Assembly (NCBI GenBank): GCA_934047225.1
Contig: OW203998.1
Coordinates: forward strand, 16,135,280-16,199,279
Direction: 5' to 3'
Length of the DNA stretch: 64,000 nt
Origin: Ypsolopha sequella
Taxonomy: Eukaryota > Arthropoda > Insecta > Lepidoptera > Ypsolophidae
Part shown: piece after piece, positions 44,740 through 56,070 of the stretch
Layout: every line of letters starts with the position of its first letter
How positions within the stretch are numbered: the first letter of the stretch is position 1
The notes under the pieces: model-generated
The model's database searches: none
Seen by the model: the letters and a program-made list of their open reading frames with translations, nothing else
What the model was told of the DNA's origin: nothing
Made by a program: the position numbers and the translations under genes

Positions 44740-45175
44740 TTATGCCCGACGCGACGGTAGCTATCCTGTTACCGGTCTGCCATATCTTCAAGCTTCTGGC
44801 GGCGCTTCTTGCTGCGCTTCCAGGCGGTTTTTGCGACGGGCTTTGCCCTGCCACGACACCCGTCGGCGCCTTCCACCGCATCGGATGTATAGCGCGCTCG
44901 CTCACTCAAAGCGCTCGACACTAGGTTCTTCCTATGCGCTCAATCACTGGCGCGGCTCCCCGCCTCCCCGCACACCGCCGTCGAGAGAGCGCAAGTCACT
45001 CGAAGCCGGACAAGACGCGCGAGATGCGACCCATGGGCGGCCCTATACAACTTCATGCATTTGTTCTCTCCGCCGGCGCCGTCGCAAGAAGAACCGCTTG
45101 GCGCGCCTCTCGAAGCCTGAAGCTATGGCCGAGGGGTTACGGTGGCGAAGCGGCGCGCGCGCTTTATGACTGTGT
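44740..45175. other. GC- and CpG-rich island, ~435 bp
   Basis: The island has many CG dinucleotides (GGCGGCGCTTCTTGCTGCGC, GGCGCGCCTCTCGAAGC) between AT-rich flanks. Frames are open on both strands: a 152-residue plus frame 44711-45169 and overlapping frames in at least two others, as expected when stop codons are rare. No frame resembles a known protein. An unmethylated promoter or 5' exon of a host gene, or an acquired foreign segment, are both possible. Confidence 0.5.
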
Positions 45176-45959
45176 TTGGATTTTCTAGTTTTACTCAGAA
45201 AATATTGATCATACTACAACAAATTATATATTTTTGGAATACTGATTAAATTACCTAACAATTTCTATAACTACCAATTTCTAAATTATCTTGTTGAACA
45301 AACAAAAACATGGTAGACCACCATACAAAAAACATGAAAATTAAGCCAACGGTCTGCAAGATTCGAGAAAAGGGCTTTGTTTACGTATGATTTGGCGTGA
45401 TAAGGGAATAAATCAAATTAAAAAAGAAATAAATGTACTTACCGCACCAGGATTATAATGTAGGAAACACAATTCACGTACACAAAATTACAAAAATCAT
45501 GAGAGAAATACGCAGTTCTTTCGACACAAACAATTGACAGTGTCAAAATCGTAGTAGGTCTTTATTAGTCTTTGCCTACCCCTTTTCAAAGAGTTGAAAT
45601 AAATCGGGTCACATGATCATCAAACTAAAGCACGGGCTCAGTGTGGTATCTACTAGTATTTTGTTTATTCTTTCCAGGGGGGTAGGATCTGTACAACTAC
45701 TATAATCCCAGAAAATCGGGCAGTTCCTTAAGGACGACTCAATTACCAATACCACACGGGTGAAATTTAACAATTACTTATATTTTGGTCTTATTGGTAT
45801 GAAGATCGTGTAATCAATTGTACTGTAAGAACAACGCTCAGTTTAGTGCTGTTATTTTCTTGAGTTTTTTCACATTATAGGCTATATACCCTAGATTAGA
45901 TCAACATATTAATCAAAAAAAGTATTGACCAATTTGATAGGACTATGAACAAAAAAACT
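45176..45959. other. No recognisable gene
   Basis: AT-rich. GGTCTTTATTAGTCTTTGCC near 45560 resembles a common lepidopteran repeat edge, but I cannot delimit an element. Confidence 0.4.
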
Positions 45960-45993
45960 TATCCTACACAGGCGCAGCCGCGGGCAAAAACTA
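45960..45993 (+). mobile_element. Helitron-like 3' terminus
   Basis: CGCAGCCGCGGGCAAAAACT then AG before T matches the minus-strand Helitron end at 27081. No coding part is attached, so this is probably a non-autonomous copy whose body I cannot delimit. Confidence 0.55.
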
Positions 45994-46091
45994 GTAATAT
46001 TATAAATGCGAAAGGTTGGATGTAAGGATGGAAGTTTGTTACTCCTTAACGCCATAACTAATGAACTGATGGGCTGAAACTCAGCGCAAAT

Positions 46092-46556
46092 GTTTTTTTA
46101 GACCAGCGGGCCTATTATGTATCTCTAGTTGCCTTCTGCCCCCCTATTGTGTATCTTTAGTTGCCAACTGCACGAGGTGCCTATCATCAAAAACATAGCT
46201 AAAAACTGAAATTTCAAAATTGCCTTTAGTGGGTATTGAACTATTAACAATCTGTGTCGTCACTTCAAGTGCGAAAATATCCTTAGGACATCGGAATTCG
46301 ATAGTATATCTATGTTTCTGATGATAGACACCCCGTCCAGAAGGCAACTAGAGATACACAATAGGCCCGCTGGACAACATAGATATACTATCGAATTCCG
46401 ATTGTCTAAGGGCATGTTAGCACTTGAAGTGACGACACAGTTCGTAAATAGTTCAATACCCACTAAAAGCAATTTTGAAAGTTTAGTTTTTATCTATGTT
46501 TTTGACGATAGGCACCCTGTGCAGTTGGCAACTTAAGATACAGAATAGGGGGGCTG
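46092..46556. mobile_element. Two nested foldback MITEs, TATCATCAAAAACATAG family
   Basis: An outer copy starts CCAGCGGGCCTATTATGTAT and ends ACAGAATAGGGGGGCTGG. It is interrupted at about 46138-46373 by an inner copy in the opposite direction that starts CCCCCCTATTGTGTATCTTT and ends ACAATAGGCCCGCTGG. The outer body resumes at ACATAGATATACTATCGAAT. About 25 bp of outer sequence seems lost at the junction. Confidence 0.8.
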
Positions 46557-46736
46557 GAATGGTACTTTTTATCCCATAAATCAGTTCCCATGGGTTAAAT
46601 TTCTATTAAAAAGTGATGTCTTACTCTTTCAACGTAACCACTAAACCGATTGCGCTAAAACTTTGCACAAGTTCAGTTCTAGACCTGAAACCTTCTAGAC
46701 GGGATGGCAATGGAATGTCAAGTTTCTATAAAAATA

Positions 46737-47015
46737 CCGGCCAAGTACGTGCCTGGCTCGCGCACGAAGGGTTCCGTACCATTATCTATAAAAACGGCAA
46801 AAAAAACATGACTGTTATATGGGAGCCCCCTTAAATATTTATTTTATTCTGTTTTTTAGTATTTTTTGTAATAGCGGCAACAGAAATACATCATCCGTGA
46901 AAATTTCAACTGTCTAACTATCACGGTTCATGAGATACAGCCTGGTGACAGACGGACAGCGGATTCTTAGTAATAGGTTCCCGTTGGTTACCCTTTGGGT
47001 ACGGAACCCTAAAAA
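46737..47015 (+). mobile_element. GGTTCCGTA-type repeat, complete plus-strand copy
   Basis: It starts CCGGCCAAGTACGTGCCTGG then CGCACGAAGGGTTCCGTACC and ends GACAGACGGACAGCGG with GGGTACGGAACCCTAAAA. It has both characteristic ends, so it is the reference copy in this window. Confidence 0.85.
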
Positions 47016-47866
47016 AAGTTTGTTAGTCCTTCACAATGTAACTACTGAAAGGGTTGAGCTGAAATTTTGCAGTAATGTTGCAGTACCTATAATAGGCTAC
47101 TTTTCATCTCATAAATCCGTTCCCATGAGAAGTTTCCCAAAATTTCTGCACAAAATTGATGATGTATTTTTGTTATTTCTCACACCATTAGTAATTAATT
47201 AGTAATTACTTACTAAATATGTTTTTTGATCATGGTTAAGTAGGTAGATACCTAAATAATAATAAATAGAAACAGGAAGTACACTAAATATTAATATATT
47301 TAATACTATATCTGATTTATAAAATACCAAAAGCCATGTAAGTACTTAAAAATACATAAAAATGGGGTAGGCAGAGGTGCATTACAGCCACATTTTGCCA
47401 GTTCTGTTTTTAACATATAATATACAAGCTTATTGCTATATACTTACCGGATGGGTCTTCTTACGCGACATGGCGGGAGTGCGGGCGATGTCATACTGGC
47501 GTATATTTTTATAAATTTTCCTATATTTTATATTCTGTCAGTTTTGTCAGACCTGTCTCTTGTCAAATAAAGTCAGTCACAAAATGATATTTACGCAGGT
47601 GAAACTTCCGGCAAAAGCTAGTTTAAGAAAAAAGCAGCAAATATAAATCATCGTACAAATCCGATGTTTTACAACAAAGCTGCTCAACGACCCCGAAAGG
47701 TACATCGGGTAATCGATCACTAAATAAAAACAGTCTGAAACAAAATACAACTAAGTAACTTTCTGTTCAGATTTAATTGATCGAATAGCGACTATAGAAT
47801 TTCAATTAAGTGCGAATTTATTACGGTTCTATGGAAATTCATTAAAGTGAAGTTTTTAAACATTTT

Positions 47867-48245
47867 CGTAACCTTTCTTATCTACCTCCTTATGTTCTGC
47901 CCAAATGCAACAATATTTATGGAAAGCGCACTTGGAACTACATGCTACCTGAAATCTTAAATAGTATACCAGGTAAAGTGTTGCAAGACATAGATGTCAA
48001 ACCTAAAAAAGTAAGAAAAATTACGAAGAGACATCCATTGTCTTGAACAATTAATTAGCTCAGTTAAATGTTTTTTATTATTTACTTGTATTTTTTTTTT
48101 TTTTGTTATGTACTGTACCTAAGAAGTGGCTCAGAAATCACATTTAAACCCACTAAGGGTTTACGTGATTTACTTTTTTATAAGACAAAAATATGTACAA
48201 AACATGATAATTAGATAAATAAATAAAAAAAAAAAAAAAAAAAAA
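47867..48245 (+). mobile_element. LINE ORF C-terminus with poly-A tail
   Basis: The open stretch 47867-48046 reads RNLSYLPPYVLPKCNNIYGK then RTWNYMLPEILNSIP and ends KRHPLS. A YGxRTWNxxxPxxLNxxP block near a C-terminus is usual in insect LINE ORF2. After ~170 bp of untranslated sequence comes a run of about 25 A (48218-48242), consistent with retroposition. The 5' part is missing. Confidence 0.5.
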
Positions 48246-48266
48246 TTACAGATATTCCACCACACC

Positions 48267-48414
48267 GAATCCGTTGGGCTATGGTTGTAGTAGTGCGTGT
48301 ACGGACACTTTTTTTCTAGTGTGCGTGACCTCGGGAGCGGTACAAAACGAGCGACACACACCTAACACGCTTATCTGTACACGTCACTAATACAACCATA
48401 GCCAAACGGACTTC
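48267..48414. repeat. Foldback with 40 bp arms
   Basis: 48267-48306 (CCGTTGGGCTATGGTTGTAG) pairs with 48375-48414 with few mismatches. The spacer is GC-richer. It sits directly after the poly-A run. Confidence 0.85.
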
Positions 48415-48476
48415 GTGAGACAGAATATATGTAACAGATTTTTAGATTAATTAATTCCCGGTTCAGAGCTCCTCAC

Positions 48477-48777
48477 AACAGAAACGCGATTGAAAAAATT
48501 CGGCTCGATAGAAATATTTATTGAAATGAGGTCTTTTTCGTCACCAATTCTCCTGGTTTGACAATTTAGAATGACATATGGTCTGAAATTATATTTTATT
48601 AGATAGGTTTTAACGGTATCTAGGACCTGGTTAAACGAAATTTTTATAGCAATTATAGTAAATTTTTCATTAATAAAAAACCGACTTTTTGCTACTTTTC
48701 CACGAATCCGTCCCTCCCGCACAGAGAGTTTTTTCGCATATGGAGTAACAGGGACGCTAAAACTTTTACATATCGCC
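48477..48777. mobile_element. TTAA MITE, right part only
   Basis: GAAACGCGATTGAAAAAATT to CTTTTACATATCGCC followed by TTAA at 48778-48781. It is paralogous to 57820-58190, and here GGACCTGGTTAAACG is uninterrupted. The left end is missing. Confidence 0.75.
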
Positions 48778-48859
48778 TTAACATGTTGGGACGTAGAAAT
48801 CGTCGATCAAAAGAGAGTAGGTATAAAAATACAGTTGCCAAAACAACATTAAGGCGATA

Positions 48860-49270
48860 AACACAAGCCCACTCCCACTGACTCCCACTGAGTACGGAAC
48901 CATAATATTTTAACCGCTATATATTTTCTGTAATATTTACGTAATCACATATTAACTACCATGATTTTTATCATATTTTTCGGTCGTCTTGTTTCGGAGA
49001 TATAGGGGTCATGTTAATGTTAAAAAAAATGCTACCTTTTCGACCTTTTTTATATGGGGTGCCTCCTTGGGTTTCAATTTTTTTGTATTATTTGCCGTGA
49101 TATATGCTATAGTTAGACGTATTTTGTGAAAATTACAACTGGCTACCTATAAGGGCTGAAGCTCTAGACCCCTTGACAGATGGACAGACAAAATGGACGG
49201 ACGGACGGAAAGACAGACAGTAGAGTAATAGGGTCCTGTTTAATGCCCTTCGGGTACGGTACTCTAAAAA
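48860..49270 (+). mobile_element. Diverged GGTTCCGTA-type repeat
   Basis: GAGTACGGAACCATAATATT near the start and GGACGGACGGACGGAAAGAC then TTCGGGTACGGTACTCTAAA at the end. The head is degraded. Confidence 0.65.
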
Positions 49271-49750
49271 AAAACTCTGAATTAACTTTATGATCATAGA
49301 GGGTTACGGTTTTCCGAAGACTAAAAACGAAATGCATACTAAATAAATATCTTTAAAAAACTGTACCTTATTTTCGCAATAAAACAGGTATCCTCACACT
49401 TATCAATAGTTATAATATATGTTTGCGACCTAGATATAACTAAACCTCACTTTCCTATCAAAACATGTTCAGATAAGAACTTTCAAATCAATACTCCAAA
49501 CAAAGATAAGGTGTCCCAACCTCAACTAGTTACGTTTAAGTGCAGTTAGTATTACAGATGCAGAGAAGTTGAAAAGTTATTCCGGAGTTCAAAATTACGG
49601 AAAATTTAAAGCATCATCACGTACAATAGCACAAAAGCAAAAACCCCGTTAAGTAGAGCTGGATTACTCTAAAAGCGCAGCCGAAATACCAAGGAAGTGA
49701 GAAGGCAGTTCTGGATACGGTTGAGAGGTAAGCAGTGTTGCCACCTTGGC

Positions 49751-50037
49751 AAAAGTTAAAATTCCGCTAGACCAGCGCAAAATCTAGCGGAATTTTAACT
49801 TTTTTAGGATCCAAAATAATTTTTTGCCCAATCTAGTGTTTTCTAACAATGTTTCATTTGCACGGAGAGGTCAACGTTTTTCAATGTTTATTGTTTTTAA
49901 TGTTTTAAGAGCTATTTAGTAGCCGGATTGTAAAAAACCCTCAACAAAACTTTATTACCTATGTTTTATGTAAACTGTCATTGCAAAGTTTGTTATGGCA
50001 GCATACACAAAACAAAGGTAATAAGGTTTTGTTGAGG
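49751..50037. repeat. Two adjacent hairpins
   Basis: 49751-49771 (AAAAGTTAAAATTCCGCTAG) and 49783-49803 form a perfect 21 bp stem with an 11-nt loop. At 49938-50037 CCTCAACAAAACTTTATTAC pairs with its inverse over ~45 bp. The CAGTGTTGCCACCTTGGC just before may be a hAT-like terminus. Confidence 0.8.
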
Positions 50038-50156
50038 AACTAATGAGTCATTCATCCATCCATCCATCAGCCTAAAAGATAGGTAGATATATCGTCTTTC
50101 GAGCGTTCAGAAATACAACCTCTGCCGAAGAGTAGCAAAGAAACCTAATTCCCATG

Positions 50157-50405
50157 TTAAGGTGTGTTAATTTGAAAACCATTTTGAGATTTAGGGTTTA
50201 AGAAGCCGTATTTTCGAACTTGTGGTCTAAAAAAATCTCATGACGATGAATATTTTTATAAAAAAGCTGCACCTTCGTGTGACGTCTCTTGAGAAATAGA
50301 TGTTTTGAAATGTATCCTTTGCTATCAACATAAATTTATAAAAATTTGCTGCCCACTGATTTGACAGACGGATGACGAAAGACAGAGACAAAACACTTTT
50401 TTTAT
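50157..50405 (+). repeat. Unidentified repeat, inverse copy at 60838-60990
   Basis: Shared words include GATGTTTTGAAATGTATCCTTTGC against GCAAAGGACGCATTTCGAAA, and AGGTGTGTTA against TAACACACCT. The two copies are quite diverged. Confidence 0.5.
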
Positions 50406-50726
50406 TAGCAATCACAGATCACAATCAGTATAATGTCTAAAATTCTCAAGTGACGTCATAACCGACAATTCTTTAAAAAATCATAAAAAAATAATGGTTA
50501 GGTAATTAATGTACCAAAATAATGAAAAGTATGTCCTAAAATGGCGTATATTATATGAAAACTTTTTTGAAAAAATCTTCTTGGAATTAAGCTCTGGGAA
50601 TTATACATACATATATGTGGCCGTACTTTATGTTTGGCGCGTGCTGCAGGTTGCAAATCTTGTCAATCCATAATTCCATATATCCGCTTACGGCAGAGTA
50701 AGTATAAGTTTACTTTTGGTTGATAT

Positions 50727-50950
50727 AGCCAAATTCGTATAGAGGCTCAGTGAGTGGTCAGGACCAAGGTTCAGTAACACTTTCTGTGAAAAACGCAAAA
50801 TAAAATTTGGCTTCCTGTACTAAATGATTCGGTGTTGTTCTTAAATTATTATAGGGCCACAAATGAAAAAATATGTATTTTGCAAAAAGGATCATCAAAC
50901 CTTGGTCCTGACCACTTACCGAGCTGCCACTATGAATTTGGCTAAATCGA
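50727..50950. repeat. Foldback with CCAAATTCGTATAGAGGCTC arms
   Basis: AGTGAGTGGTCAGGACCAAG and its inverse CTTGGTCCTGACCACTTACC flank ~120 bp. It is the same family as 10769-11008. Confidence 0.75.
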
Positions 50951-51120
50951 CAAGTCACTTTATTAACTACACAGTAGTAAATCTTAGTACAAACGCTCAG
51001 ATTCGAACTCATACACGCAGACTCGTCCTCTATACGCCATCTCAGCGAGGTTTATACGGAGACTCCACTGAACCCCGCTGAGATGGCGCGTAGAGTACGC
51101 ATCCGTGTGCGTGAGCTTAA

Positions 51121-51516
51121 GGCGATACGTAAAAGTTTTAGCGTCCCTGTTATTCCATATGCGAAAAAATCCTCAGTGCAAGTGGGACGGATTCGTGGAA
51201 AAGTAGCAAAAAGTAAAATGTACTAAGCTTTTTTGTCAAAAAGATTTCAAGGAGACTTTACAAATACATAATATCCACATTTTGAATGCAATTTCACAAT
51301 GAAATTAGTTAGGATTTCAGAATTACAGGAAAAAATACAACAATGTTCTTTTCAGAATTAAATTATATCAAGAAAATTTTAACCAATCGCGTCTTCTTTC
51401 AGTGAGAATCTTAATCAAATACTCAATAAACATTTACCCAAAAATTAAATACGTAAATGACGTTATAGTGGAGTAAATGGATTCGAAAAAACCCCATTAT
51501 TTTTTTTGGTATCGCC
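51121..51516. mobile_element. TTAA-flanked MITE (piggyBac-like), copy 2
   Basis: It starts GGCGATACGTAAAAG and ends GGTATCGCC, with TTAA at 51117-51120 and 51517-51520. It is the reverse complement of 11074-11474 along its whole length. No transposase is encoded. Confidence 0.88.
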
Positions 51517-51858
51517 TTAAATCAGAGCGTTTGTATAAAGATTCTCTACTCTTTAGTAAGTATGTTTTACTCTGCTTACGGTGCGTTTTTGTAAACAGCC
51601 ACATCCATATCAATCGAGCTGGAGTATTCAGAGCTCTTGGCGTGAGAAGCACCGCGTGCGCCCGCAAGATCTTAATTGCACTTTGCACTAGTTTGAATTT
51701 ATCGTTCGCCACCATTGTACCGAAGTTATTGCACTCTGCAATGTTCTGCTGATACTTGTGCCGCAAAAATGTTAAGCTGCTCTACCAATTTGAGGATGTT
51801 GTTTCTTGCTACCTGGAAAGTTTGCTTCTGTTATGAATTCCATTCCTACACTTGTAGT

Positions 51859-52073
51859 TAGTGGCTGATCTTGGGGGAGACAGGAGGGAGCTAGAGGGTT
51901 GAAGCTGCCCCCTAATTATACGTTATTAGAACTCATACATTTCTTTTATACTAATATATTATAACAATTTCCCGCTTAAATTTACTGTAAAATACGTGTG
52001 GGTAAAGTTAATTACAAATTAAAATAAAATAATTAAAATAATTAATTAAAATATGCTTCTGGATCCGTCACTG
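51859..52073. mobile_element. hAT-like MITE, imperfect ends
   Basis: It starts TAGTGGCTGATCTTGGGG and ends CTGGATCCGTCACTG. The flanks CTTGTAGT (51851-51858) and CTTGTGAT (52074-52081) match at six of eight positions. Confidence 0.5.
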
Positions 52074-52179
52074 CTTGTGATACTTTATGTACCTACTACT
52101 CAGTATGAGTACTGCTTTCAAGATTAAATTTTTGCTTTGTATGGGATATCTTCAAAATATATATATAGCTTACACAGCC

Positions 52180-52315
52180 GTTCTCGGCCACAGCGACAGC
52201 TTCTTAACTCCTGTCAAGTTTGAGAGCTAAGCTGTCCAGCTCTCTGATGTGCTCTCAAGTGACTCGCGTAACCAATTTTTGCATTAAATGTACGCCCACA
52301 TAGGGCGCACGTGCG
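52180..52315 (-). pseudogene. C2H2 zinc finger tail of a LINE endonuclease-reverse transcriptase
   Basis: On the minus strand [20 protein letters not shown] then H gives a perfect C-x2-C-x12-H-x3-H finger, soon followed by a stop. A CxxCGR.xxxxIGLxSHxRxH finger at the very C-terminus is common in lepidopteran endonuclease-reverse transcriptases, so I favour a LINE remnant over a host zinc-finger gene. Upstream sequence is AT-rich and closed. Confidence 0.5.
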
Positions 52316-52512
52316 CCCTATCTTCAAAATATTGATCATTCATTTCAGTTTTTATTGTTATGTAATCTACTTTACTATTTATCTTATTTATATTCTGACA
52401 TATATTGACAATGTACAAAAAATATTATTGTGTCACATCTTAGTACAAATTTAAAAGCATTATGTGCTTAAAAGCTTATTTAGTATTACTCGTATAATGG
52501 TAAAATTAAATG

Positions 52513-53275
52513 TAGTTTAAGTTTATTGAATAAAAAGGTAAAAATACAATTTAGCTCAAGATATATTTCGGGCCCCACTGGGCCCGGCATCAGTTGAGAA
52601 TGTGACAGTAAATTAAATATTTTATTAATAAATCATACAATTAATAAAATATGTTATTAAAAATCATATTTAATTTATTGTCACATTTTATACTTGCGAT
52701 TGTCGGCACTTGGTGAAACTTGAAACGTAAAGATTGTTTACGTTGCTCAGAGCTAGTGCCTGGAGTCATGTAAAATATTTTAATTAAGATCTTCCCTTGA
52801 AAATGGAGTAAAATCCGAAACCGGTTGGGAGTTAACACAAATAAAGTGTATCGAACTTTTTAATAATTTCAAGCGTAAATTAGCCCAACATATTTTAAAC
52901 AACTAATATATTAATTTATGTTAGAGAGGTGGTTATAATTAAGATTTAATAGTGAACTGTGGACTTTATTAAAGAAACCTACATATCTCTGTGTATTAGA
53001 ATAATATTGTTATGATATCTATGAGTACCTACCTCATGATATTTTCATTTATGGTCTGTGCGGATGGATGACACTCTAACTTTAATTGTAAATAATTAAG
53101 ATTTCTTCTTATGTAAGTGACATATTGTCTTTAATAAGAATAAAGTATCTTTAAACCTAAAGTGAAATTACAAGTACAAGTGTTTTAAATCAAGGTATTG
53201 TCACATTCTCAACTGGGGCCCGAAATATATCTTGAGCGAAATTTTATTTTTACCATTTTGTTCAATAAACTAAAA
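52513..53275. repeat. Foldback of ~760 bp with GATATATTTCGGGCCCC core in both arms
   Basis: Left arm 52513-52607 and right arm 53199-53275 are inverted copies around AGCTCAAGATATATTTCGGG. The left keeps CCCACTGGGCCCGGCATCAG, while the right has a deletion through it. The ~590 bp interior contains CGATTGTCGGCACTTGG and CCGAAACCGGTTGGGAG, a second recurring pair also seen near 53.72-53.86 kb. Confidence 0.8.
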
Positions 53276-53714
53276 CTACAATTAAAATATTATAAAAAGA
53301 GACATATATACCAATATATACCAAAAGGTAAAATAAAATAAAATAAATGCGACTATTTGCAAACAGTTTTTTTTTTCATTTTCAAAAAATCAACGAAGTT
53401 CCATTTCGTTGCAAAATATAGAAACATAAATTGCAAAACCTTATCTATGATCACTCATTTTTTTTCTTTTGAAAAATATATTAAATAAATGTATATTATG
53501 GCATTTCAGGAACACAGTTTAATGTCAGTTAAGCTTTTCCGGCAAAATTTCGTTATTTTATGCATTACGTTGTAAATGTATGGGCACACAAACTTAAAAC
53601 ATGCTTTTAAGCTTTAACTGAAAAGCCTAACTTACATTAAACTATGTTTGCAAAATGCCATAAATCATACAAAATCATCCAGTTTAATACGGAAATAAGA
53701 AGAACCATGATTTA

Positions 53715-53880
53715 TATTTGCGATTGTCGGCACTTAATAAAACATAGAAAGCATCTTGATTTTGAACACAAACACTTGTACTATTTGTTTCATAACATAA
53801 TTATATTTGTTGCACACTTCCCAATCGGTTTCGGAAATCAATCCATCTTCAGGGGATACAGAATAGTTAGCAATAAAACG
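53715..53880 (+). repeat. GCGATTGTCGGCACTT...CAATCGGTTTCGG repeat
   Basis: GCGATTGTCGGCACTTAATA and CTTCCCAATCGGTTTCGG then ATCCATCTTCAGGGGATAC. Related pieces lie at 52697-52850 and 38030-38095. Confidence 0.6.
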
Positions 53881-53889
53881 ACAAACGTA

Positions 53890-54275
53890 TGTCAACCTTC
53901 CGTTCCAAAGATATTTTGCTGGGATATTGATAGATATATATAGATAGATAGATAGATTGTGGATATATAGATAGATACCTCAAAAGGAAAAAATGGAACC
54001 CTGTGGTTCACATACTTTCAAGAATGTTCATGTCCGCTATATTAAATTTTAAAATCAATGCCACTTTCGTAATTAACGTCCCAAAAAACCATAAAAACGA
54101 CACCCGTACTGATATTTACACATTTCAACATTTCAACCCCATCGCACCCCAACGTCCACTACGTTGGATTTAGAATTCGTTGTTGTTTTCGTAATCAGCA
54201 AAACGATAAACCATACAAACGATACCCACGTTGATTTTTAGACTTTGTCACCCCGTTTCCCTCTTTTACAGATTA
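53890..54275 (+). repeat. Composite repeat paralogous to 28160-28310 plus 29308-29720
   Basis: CCTTCCGTTCCAAAGATATT, a (TAGA)n tract and CTCAAAAGGAAAAAATGGAA then CACATACTTTCAAGAATGTT. In the 28-29 kb copy a LINE sits between the last two pieces; here they are joined. Confidence 0.75.
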
Positions 54276-55962
54276 AAGTCGGAAAACTAATTGTTCTACA
54301 TATAACTGTAAAGCCCCACTAAAAGTGGTAAAAAAAAGCGTATATTTTTTCAAAATACAGTCTGTTCCAGACAAGTGTCGTATTGTGACATGATAGAGAA
54401 AAACTGAGTGCAGATTCCGATTTAACACAAATATCAACATGAACAAAATTACCGGGCACCAAAAAAAAGTTGCGCATGTTTTAATTAGCCTGTGTAATGG
54501 GCCTGTAACTCTTACCAGATATACCAAAACAACAGCCTGCGGCTACGAATGTTCGTGATCTTATCGTTATGTTTGTAAGCTGGTAACGATCGTTAACGTT
54601 AACAAACTCAGTTACGACAACAAATCGTTAGATTCCAGAACTTTGGTTAATTGTATAGATGTGATTGCGCTATCTCGATTAAAATTAAGTTCAGAGTTGT
54701 TTGTATCGATGATCTTACAGAGTGATGCATCTTCTTATTTGTATGGCCTTTCCCGTTTAAACACTGGGTTTTTGTTGAAATACTGCCGATTTTAAACGTA
54801 CAAAATTTTGTCGAGTTTATTTGTAGAAAGGCGTATGCTATGCCTATGGCTATGCCTACGGTAAATCAGCTACGGCGGCGTAGCGAGAAGTAAAAACGCT
54901 ACGAATATTTCGCTCCTGCTGTAGAAGTGGCGCAGTTACATTTTAAACTATTTTATGCTGCAAACAAAGAATTTTATTATAATTTTTTAAATCTGTATTT
55001 TTTTATGTTACTGTATTGAGTATTTTCCGTATTTACCCCCAGTGTAATTTTAAATGTCAAATGGACAAACGGACGGCCAAAAAGGTAACAAGGCTTCACT
55101 ATAAGGTTATCCGTCTATAAAATAAACCTAAAAACTTTACTACAAAATTAGATAGTAAAAAGTACATCCCGATAAAACCAGTGTATTATAAATGTCCCGG
55201 ACGTCCCGGAAAATACACTCCACTGGGTTTCATGAAAATTCAGTTTCGCTATACACGGCGTGCTGGAGATGGTATTAAGGTGAGTATCCGGAAAGAAAAC
55301 TTTCGGATAACCGGGTGGTAATGTTTTCATCTAGCTAGTGTGGGATATTTTGCTTTTGCAATGCAATGTGAACAGAGGTTTAATTCAGAAATTGCAAGTA
55401 AGTAGAAATAAACTCATAAACTTAGTACAATTAGGTACTTTAGTACCATACTTTACAACGTGTAACGGAATGGTGTGGTCATATTTGAAGAGCTTATTCA
55501 GTCAATGGTATAGAATAACTTTTTTCTACTACCTTTATGAAAATGTTCCATTTAATACTCGAAATTAGTTTTGAAAATCGAACTTTCCGGGCCCCGTTGC
55601 GAAATGACTATCAGGTCAGTTTGAAATATCGTATTGAAATTTCATGTATTGAAAAATTAGGTTATTTTTGACGTTTTTCTTCATTTCATGCTAAAGAAGG
55701 TTCTTTTTGACGTCCTTAGTTTGTCTTTACATTCGAAATTCCCTGCGTTCCGATTCACGACATAATCGATTATATCGCGTCTGACACTCTTTTTTCGCAA
55801 AATGATACTGGCCACAAATAAAAGCCGACAGTCGAAGCCTGAAAAAAAAGGTAAAAACCGCGCCGCGTTTTGCAAAGTCACAAAATACTTTAAATTTGAA
55901 AGGAAAAATTACATATTTAAATACAAAAATCAGGTAGTAGAAAAAGTATCGTTCGCAATGAG
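54276..55962. other. No recognisable gene
   Basis: AT-rich. The CTACGGCGGCGTAGCGAGAA near 54870 is a small GC-rich palindrome. Frames carry no motif. Confidence 0.4.
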
Positions 55963-56070
55963 TAAAAGTGGGTTTTCTTACCCTCGGAATGTAAGCTTTC
56001 GACGTTCGCCTTCGGCTCACGTTGAAACTAGCTTCATTCCTCGGGTAAGAAAATCCACCATTTTATACTC
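55963..56070. repeat. Foldback inside an open frame
   Basis: GTGGGTTTTCTTACCCTCGG pairs with CCTCGGGTAAGAAAATCCAC over about 40 imperfect bp around CGCCTTCGGCTCACG. A 136-residue plus frame (55802-56212) runs through it, but both arms translate into related peptides because of the palindrome, so I do not call it a gene. Confidence 0.75.

Noticed and set aside
44711..45169. 152-residue frame as a gene
   Set aside because: It is in a CpG-rich island where several frames on both strands are open at once; Arg/Ser/Pro bias and lack of motifs argue against coding.
46613..46834. 73-residue frame at 46.6-46.8 kb
   Set aside because: It crosses the boundary between two repeats and includes the head of the GGTTCCGTA-type element.
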